A stretch of DNA of 64,000 bases from Ophthalmolycus amberensis (taxonomy: Eukaryota > Chordata > Actinopteri > Perciformes > Zoarcidae): the NCBI GenBank assembly GCA_024529925.1, contig JAFEUB010000285.1, positions 496,001 through 560,000 on the forward strand. Direction: 5' to 3'. The notes beneath the pieces were generated by a model. That model saw only the letters and a program-made list of their open reading frames with translations. It did no database searches and was not told where the DNA came from. The translations under genes were made by a program, and so were the position numbers. This document shows, one piece after another, positions 59,005 through 64,000 of the stretch (position 1 is the stretch's first letter; the number at the start of each line of letters is the position of its first letter).

Positions 59005-60734
59005 ACACGGAAAAAAAGTTGAGCTTCCTTTGATGATGGCCGGCAATTGGATGAGACACATTCTCTAGAACTGAGCCACGGTAATCCTTTTAGTCGCTTT
59101 AGCTGTTGTGTCGTGTTCCCCTCCCCGGTGCCAGGACGGTTTTACTGTTTTCTGTTAATACAATAAAGTGTCAAATTGTAATGATACAGGCAAGGAGGGA
59201 ATGTCTTAACTTTCAAAAGACTTGTCTACACAGGGACAACTGAATAGAATACGCTAGTGAGCCAGTGTGCCGTTGAACAATGCAAAGTAATGTAATTACT
59301 TAGTAATTATGCAAAGTAAATGCAACACATACATGAACATGCGCCACCACTCATGTACAACCTTTGTTCTGACGGAGATATTCCTTATTAGAGAACAAAT
59401 GTCATCAGTGCAACAGGTCAAGTCAACCTGCCGGTTTAAGTCGGATGTAGCAACCTGGTGACCTAGTTAGTGTACAGGGTGCAGTGGAAGAGAGTTCAGG
59501 CCCTCCGGTCACCTTCATCAGTGCCTGAAGTGTAATGCTAATCCAATCACCAATAGGTAATGCAATACTTGGATCCCTTTTCATTCATAAATTACTGTTA
59601 GAATCAGTTAGGCAGTGTAAAATACAATGCTCTCACCTTGTATGGAAGCAGGTAACCGCCGGTTTATATTTTACAGGTTTTATTTTTATGGTTTACAAAT
59701 TAAGACAAGAAAATGCAAGTTTCCAAAGCTATCAGGTTGCTCATATTCTTGCCAAAACTTCTTTTTTTGTAACCTGAATTTGTCTGATTGCATTGCAGCA
59801 TCCAGAACAGTAAAGGTAATATACCTCAAATCAAGTGTTTGCATTGTCACCACGACTGGAAATGTCAAAGCGAGACATTGAAACCATATAAAATCAGATG
59901 TCTTCTGAGTTAAATATTAATGTGCTTTAAATTCAGTGGTGTTAAAATTTCAACATTAACCTCTCAGTGGTGGTTGTCTGTTGGGAAAAATCGAAATGAC
60001 TAATTAGTATGCGTTTAAATGATTAAAGAATGTTATACATTTAACAGAAGCTCATCTCCTCTGTAGTGTTTAAGGCCTGTGTCCTTGTGCGAACTTTCAC
60101 TGACACTAGGTCTTCAGCAAATGTTTAGTCTATTAAGAAGCAGTTGATTGCCGAAAGAACACTTCAGCTGTTTGTCCTGAATAAGAATGATAATAAACTT
60201 GTAGAAAGCGTTTGCGATAGAAAGTGACCTTTGTACTAGAAAGAATAGTTAAAGTGTCCAGATACGTAGACGCCTGTGTGAAACGCGAAATGTGTGTGTG
60301 TTACCCTGTGCAGCCCACTGCATGTTGTTTACTGAGTATAAATACCAGAGACTCGGAGACAGATCTTCGAGCGGTCTTGATGTACATTCTGTATGTGGAT
60401 CAACCCTGTCTCCTTCTTTGCAAAGAATAAATATCCAATGATGAATGATTTTTTACACCAGTCTCGAGTGAATTTTTCTAACATTGTCTTACAGTTGCTC
60501 ATAACTTTTAAATCATCTCACAGAGATCTCTGCCCAACTCCAGTACTTAAAGCGAGGTCAAACCCTTATTGGCAAGGTTGTTGTTATTTTTGGCCGAGGT
60601 CTGAATCTTGTTCAAAGTAGTCCGCTGTGCCAGAGAGGATATATACGCTTCACACTCTTGAAGTCTGGTTTTACAATAGAAGGAGAAAGAAATCAAACTC
60701 TTCATGACTCAGCATTAATCTCTTCAGAGGTCAA

Positions 60735-60760
60735 GGGGGGGGGGGGGGGGGGGGGGGGGG
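60735..60760 (+). repeat. Homopolymer G tract (26)
   Basis: Twenty-six G in a row in AT-rich surroundings. Confidence 0.9.
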
Positions 60761-61265
60761 ATGACTCACTTTGCATTATGGGTTGTACCATTTGTGCTTT
60801 CCAAAAACAAAGCACAGATTAGAAAAATGGGCTTTAGCTTCACAGTAGAAGTCTTGTTTTAGCTGCATATGTTCTTAATATGCACTTGGTTTCCACAGCT
60901 GTTAAGACTGTGCATTAGCAGGAAGGTAATTGGATTCAGCAGAAATAACCTTACAGCCTGTTTCCTGGAGCTGTTTCCCAACTGATCCACGGATAAATAA
61001 ATAGATAAATAACTGAGGGCCGGATGTGAAAAGCAATAGGAGCTGCCATGTGCTGATCAGTAGTGACAGCCCATCACACAATCATGTACGACTGCGAGTT
61101 GGAAGAAAAGAATAAGTACTTCTGTAATGAAGGCCCTCTCCATTACAAGCATGTGTGGACCGCTTCAAGGAATAAGAGACGCACACTAAGGGCTGAATGT
61201 TTATTATACTGTGGTGATGTTCTCTGGGATAATTATTGAAGACAAACATATCATTAGTTATTACT

Positions 61266-61312
61266 TGATATGATCTCTATTGTGATGTGTAACCACAATA
61301 GAGATCATATCA
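61266..61312. other. Perfect 19-bp hairpin with 9-nt loop
   Basis: The arms 61,266-61,284 and 61,294-61,312 are exact reverse complements; the loop is ATGTGTAAC. Pairing stops abruptly outside the arms. It is shorter than typical microRNA precursors. It could be the remnant of a small hairpin insertion, a terminator-like structure or a cruciform. Confidence 0.85.
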
Positions 61313-62199
61313 TCTGTTCAATGACAATAATGAACAAATGAGGCAAAGTTGTGATTTTGGGCTCTACAAAATAACTTTGATCGAACAGAACATACTACAC
61401 TGACTTCTTATAATTTATTTCAACATAATATATATATATATAATTGTTTTGGCATACTATACTGCATTGGGACATACTATATTATGGCTTCTTCTATTAC
61501 TTTTTTTGGCATACTATACTATGTCTGATACTTTTTTGAAATACAATAGTACGACATATGACTTACGATAAACGACCCTATGACCTTTTTTATTGGTCTT
61601 CAGACTAAACTATACTTTTTATACTTCATTTGACATCATTTACTACGACTTTAAGACTAATATCAGAGTAACATTTGCTTGAGGATCATCTTGTCTGCAG
61701 CGCGAGGAAGAAACGGCACTCTGATCTGGTCATTTCAACTTTTTATTATCGTGTCATATTACTTAACCAACACTTAACAGACATTAGAACATACCTTCAT
61801 GTCACAGTACATGCCACTGCCTTTTTATGCACATATAAAAATAGAAATTCAAGATCAAAATTTGAAATGTCCAGCTCAGTTCAAGCAGATACTTAAAGGT
61901 CACTTTAAAGCATCATATTTATATAGAATGAGAGCATTCCACACAGCAGCACTAAAGTCAATGTCAATTACAATCCATATCAATAGAAAACCACTTTGCC
62001 AAACTCAAACATCAAAAACAAGCAAAACTCAAATCCATCCTCGAGTGAAGCCCACGGAGACGCACCGACGTCTTCCAATCTGTTCGGGAGGGAAGTTAAA
62101 CGTGTTGACCGCTACAATGGAATCTGAACAGCAAACTGTTGTAAAACGTGCACATGAGCAATACATTTTTGTGTTCTTTAAGACGAATTCTGCAATGTT

Positions 62200-62220
62200 C
62201 CCCCCCCCCCCCCCCCCCCC
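62200..62220 (+). repeat. Homopolymer C tract (21)
   Basis: Twenty-one C in a row. It causes proline/glycine-run artefact frames on both strands. Confidence 0.9.
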
Positions 62221-62954
62221 TTATGTGGCCGGCCTGTCTGACACTGGTGGCCCCGTTCACAAAAGCACATATTATGCAAATCATGTCATATTGCTCATTA
62301 CTAGAGATGTGTGGCGGTGCTGTGTGCGCGTCGTAAAACTACCGTTTGTTAATTTAACAGCAAAAATAATAATAATCTGAAGCGCCGTGCCCGTTCATAC
62401 TGCACATGCACGAGTGCTTACACACCTGTGGCTGAGCGCTCTCATGCACCGCGCTGACTCTGATCATTCTACTGGTGAAGAACAGATCTGTTGTAATAGA
62501 GCATTGTGTGGTAACAGCCGGTGGGCGGCACAGTCCGGCTAAATGACGGATTGTGTTACATTTAACGGAGGTTGCATAGAGTTGCGTTCTGATGGGTTAA
62601 AGGTCCGTTGACCAACAATGAGTGAATGCAAAGCAACATTACGTCAAATTGTTACAATGATGTGAAATGTGATCTGTTGCTGAGACGCTTGAATCGATAC
62701 AGTGGTTTGGAGATGTTTTCACAGCAATATGAAAGAGATATTAGAATTATGAGTTTTGCCCTTTTTTGTTTTTTAACGCACCGGTATTTGATCGGTGCTT
62801 TCTAACGGCCGATATGCAAGTTCAGGTGTCATAACGTCTCTTATCAAAAGCAATCAACTAAACAGGAAGTCACTGTGGCATGACTGCAACAAAACGGGGA
62901 AGAAATGATTTCATAGAGGAATCCATTTGAAAGTGATGAGATGTGATCTGTAGC

Positions 62955-62968
62955 TCAGCAGGTGGCAG
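62955..62968 (+). promoter_or_regulatory. CTCF-like motif TCAGCAGGTGGCAG
   Basis: It matches CCASYAGRKGGCRS at all positions but the first. It lies ~4.5 kb upstream of the ankrd33b-like start codon, on the plus strand. Confidence 0.4.
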
Positions 62969-63579
62969 CAACGGCCTGAATGATTACAGAGCACAGAAAA
63001 AGGAAAACCTGAGTTGTTGTAAGTTGGTTTTAACCTAAAAGAAACGCGTGGGAGCTTGCCAACCAATTTCCTGCATTTAACGTGGTTGGTTTGCACTCCG
63101 CTACGTGACTAAGTGAGATGAGGCAACTCTAGTTTGCCAGAACTACAGTAAAGTTCTATTGTCTGTCAGCAGATTTGAGCCTTTCTAGCCTCTTCACCCA
63201 ATGAAAAGCAGTGTTGTGTTGTTCATGCGGTTGGTTTTTGTCTCCTCAGCTGTCAGAATGCAGACAGGCAGTTAAAGCTAATTAGCAGCATGACTATATA
63301 GTTTTCCTCTCAGAATAAATATTTTTGTAAGATCAGTGTCACGTTGCACATTCTGAAATGTTCGTAGACGGTTTTTCCAGTTTAAATATTCTCAGTTGAA
63401 ACCTCCCTTCATGACCTCTCCTCTGCTGAAGCTGACAGATGCTACACAACCCGTTGGTTTCTGAAATCCTCAGGTTCTCAATCATACATCTACAGCTTTA
63501 AAAAAATCCTCAGGACTAACAGCTCACTCCAGAACACTAAAAATCAATGAAGATATCTAAAAAGCAAAAACAATAAGAT

Positions 63580-63672
63580 TCAGGTACGTCCGTCCTCATC
63601 GCCGAGCACAGACAGTCCATACAGCGCCTCTAACAGGTCAAACACGTCCCATTGAGAGACACTCGGGGTTCG
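63580..63672 (-). CDS. Candidate terminal exon of unidentified gene
   Basis: The minus strand reads RTPSVSQWDVFDLLEALYGL, SVLGDEDGRT and TGA, preceded by an in-frame TAG that overlaps a possible acceptor AG (TTGTCTAG at ~63,673). The composition (alternating Leu and acidic residues, GC-rich third positions) looks coding against AT-rich surroundings. I do not recognise the protein. The acceptor has a poor pyrimidine tract. It could be the end of a gene that continues right of the window, or chance. Confidence 0.25.
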   Translation of the reverse strand, partial: RTPSVSQWDVFDLLEALYGLSVLGDEDGRT

Positions 63673-64000
63673 CTAGACAATACTTCACAACACACATTCA
63701 TAAGGGGAGCACAGGCTGAGGTAAAAGCTATGCTCAACGGAACCGACTTTAAAAAATACATATAATTACAACTTTAAATGCCAGCTGCGTTTAGGACAAA
63801 ACGGACAAAGGATGCAGAGTTACCAACTGTGTGGTTCTGCTAAGTTCCAACTCTTTTTGCGGCTTGGCTAACACCGGTGACAGCTCGGCTGCAGTAAGAA
63901 AAGATTAGAGGTTGGTGTTCTGACAGCCAAGCACGGAGAGAGCCAAAACTGAAACAAAAACTTTCCCCACAGGGAGGTGCTGATCGCTCAGTGACGGGCA

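Larger units (their letters stand above)
58500..63579. other. Upstream of ankrd33b-like exon; no other gene recognised
   Basis: It contains homopolymer tracts (C21 at 58,984-59,004; G26 at 60,735-60,760; C21 at 62,200-62,220), a perfect hairpin (61,266-61,312), a run of related TACTATACT-type AT-rich motifs at 61,390-61,620, and a CTCF-like motif at 62,955. AATAAA signals (for example near 59,162) have no gene attached. The promoter of the ankrd33b-like gene should lie just above 58,500, but no clear TATA box was identified. Confidence 0.65.

Noticed and set aside
61799..62380. 193-codon plus-strand frame crossing the C21 tract
   Set aside because: It depends on the homopolymer reading as proline, has no domain, and the flanks are AT-rich.

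Overview
The window is vertebrate, almost certainly teleost fish, genomic DNA. The evidence is a multi-exon gene with GT/AG introns that encodes delta-catenin, long (TG)n/(CA)n microsatellites, truncated L2-clade LINE pieces, Tc1/mariner transposase remnants, and several inverted-repeat MITEs. No CRISPR arrays, bacterial operons, rRNA or convincing tRNA genes were seen.

Layout. (1) 1-11,024 is a tandem array of ~2-kb non-coding units, five unit starts plus a partial leading unit. It ends in four copies of a ~64-bp minisatellite. Each unit is built from about five related modules of ~300-470 bp, and most modules carry a G-rich GGCGCT block. Twelve of these blocks match the published CTCF consensus CCASYAGRKGGCRS at every position. 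Positions 1-2748 recur at 8082-10829 with no difference found by eye. (2) 11,035-13,262 holds two decayed transposons: an L2-type reverse transcriptase tail and a Tc1/mariner remnant, both on the minus strand. (3) 13,711-49,066 carries thirteen plus-strand coding exons of ctnnd2 (delta-catenin). They run from the first armadillo repeat to the C-terminal PDZ ligand DSWV. All splice phases agree and together give 696 complete codons plus the stop. The 5' exons (N-terminal half) lie to the left of the window, so the array probably sits in the intron before the first visible exon. (4) 49,067 to about 50.6-50.8 kb is the ctnnd2 3' UTR. (5) 50.8-57.1 kb is intergenic, with a MITE, copies of an interspersed repeat family and a cluster of CTCF-like motifs. 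(6) 57,161-58,499 on the minus strand holds two pieces of an ankrd33b-like gene, the N-terminal exon and a C-terminal-tail segment, with no ankyrin-repeat exons between them. (7) 58.5-64 kb is mostly AT-rich and non-coding, with homopolymer C/G tracts, a perfect hairpin and one weak candidate terminal exon.

How it fits together. Delta-catenin is a neuronal p120-family armadillo protein. It binds the juxtamembrane tail of classical cadherins and, through its C-terminal PDZ ligand, synaptic scaffold proteins. CTNND2 and ANKRD33B are also neighbours on human chromosome 5p, so this window looks like conserved synteny. The most unusual signals are the CTCF-motif tandem array upstream of the armadillo exons, an 82-nt pure-purine/pyrimidine-alternating (GT)n tract that takes the place of the polypyrimidine tract five bases before an exon, and the ankrd33b locus without its ankyrin core.
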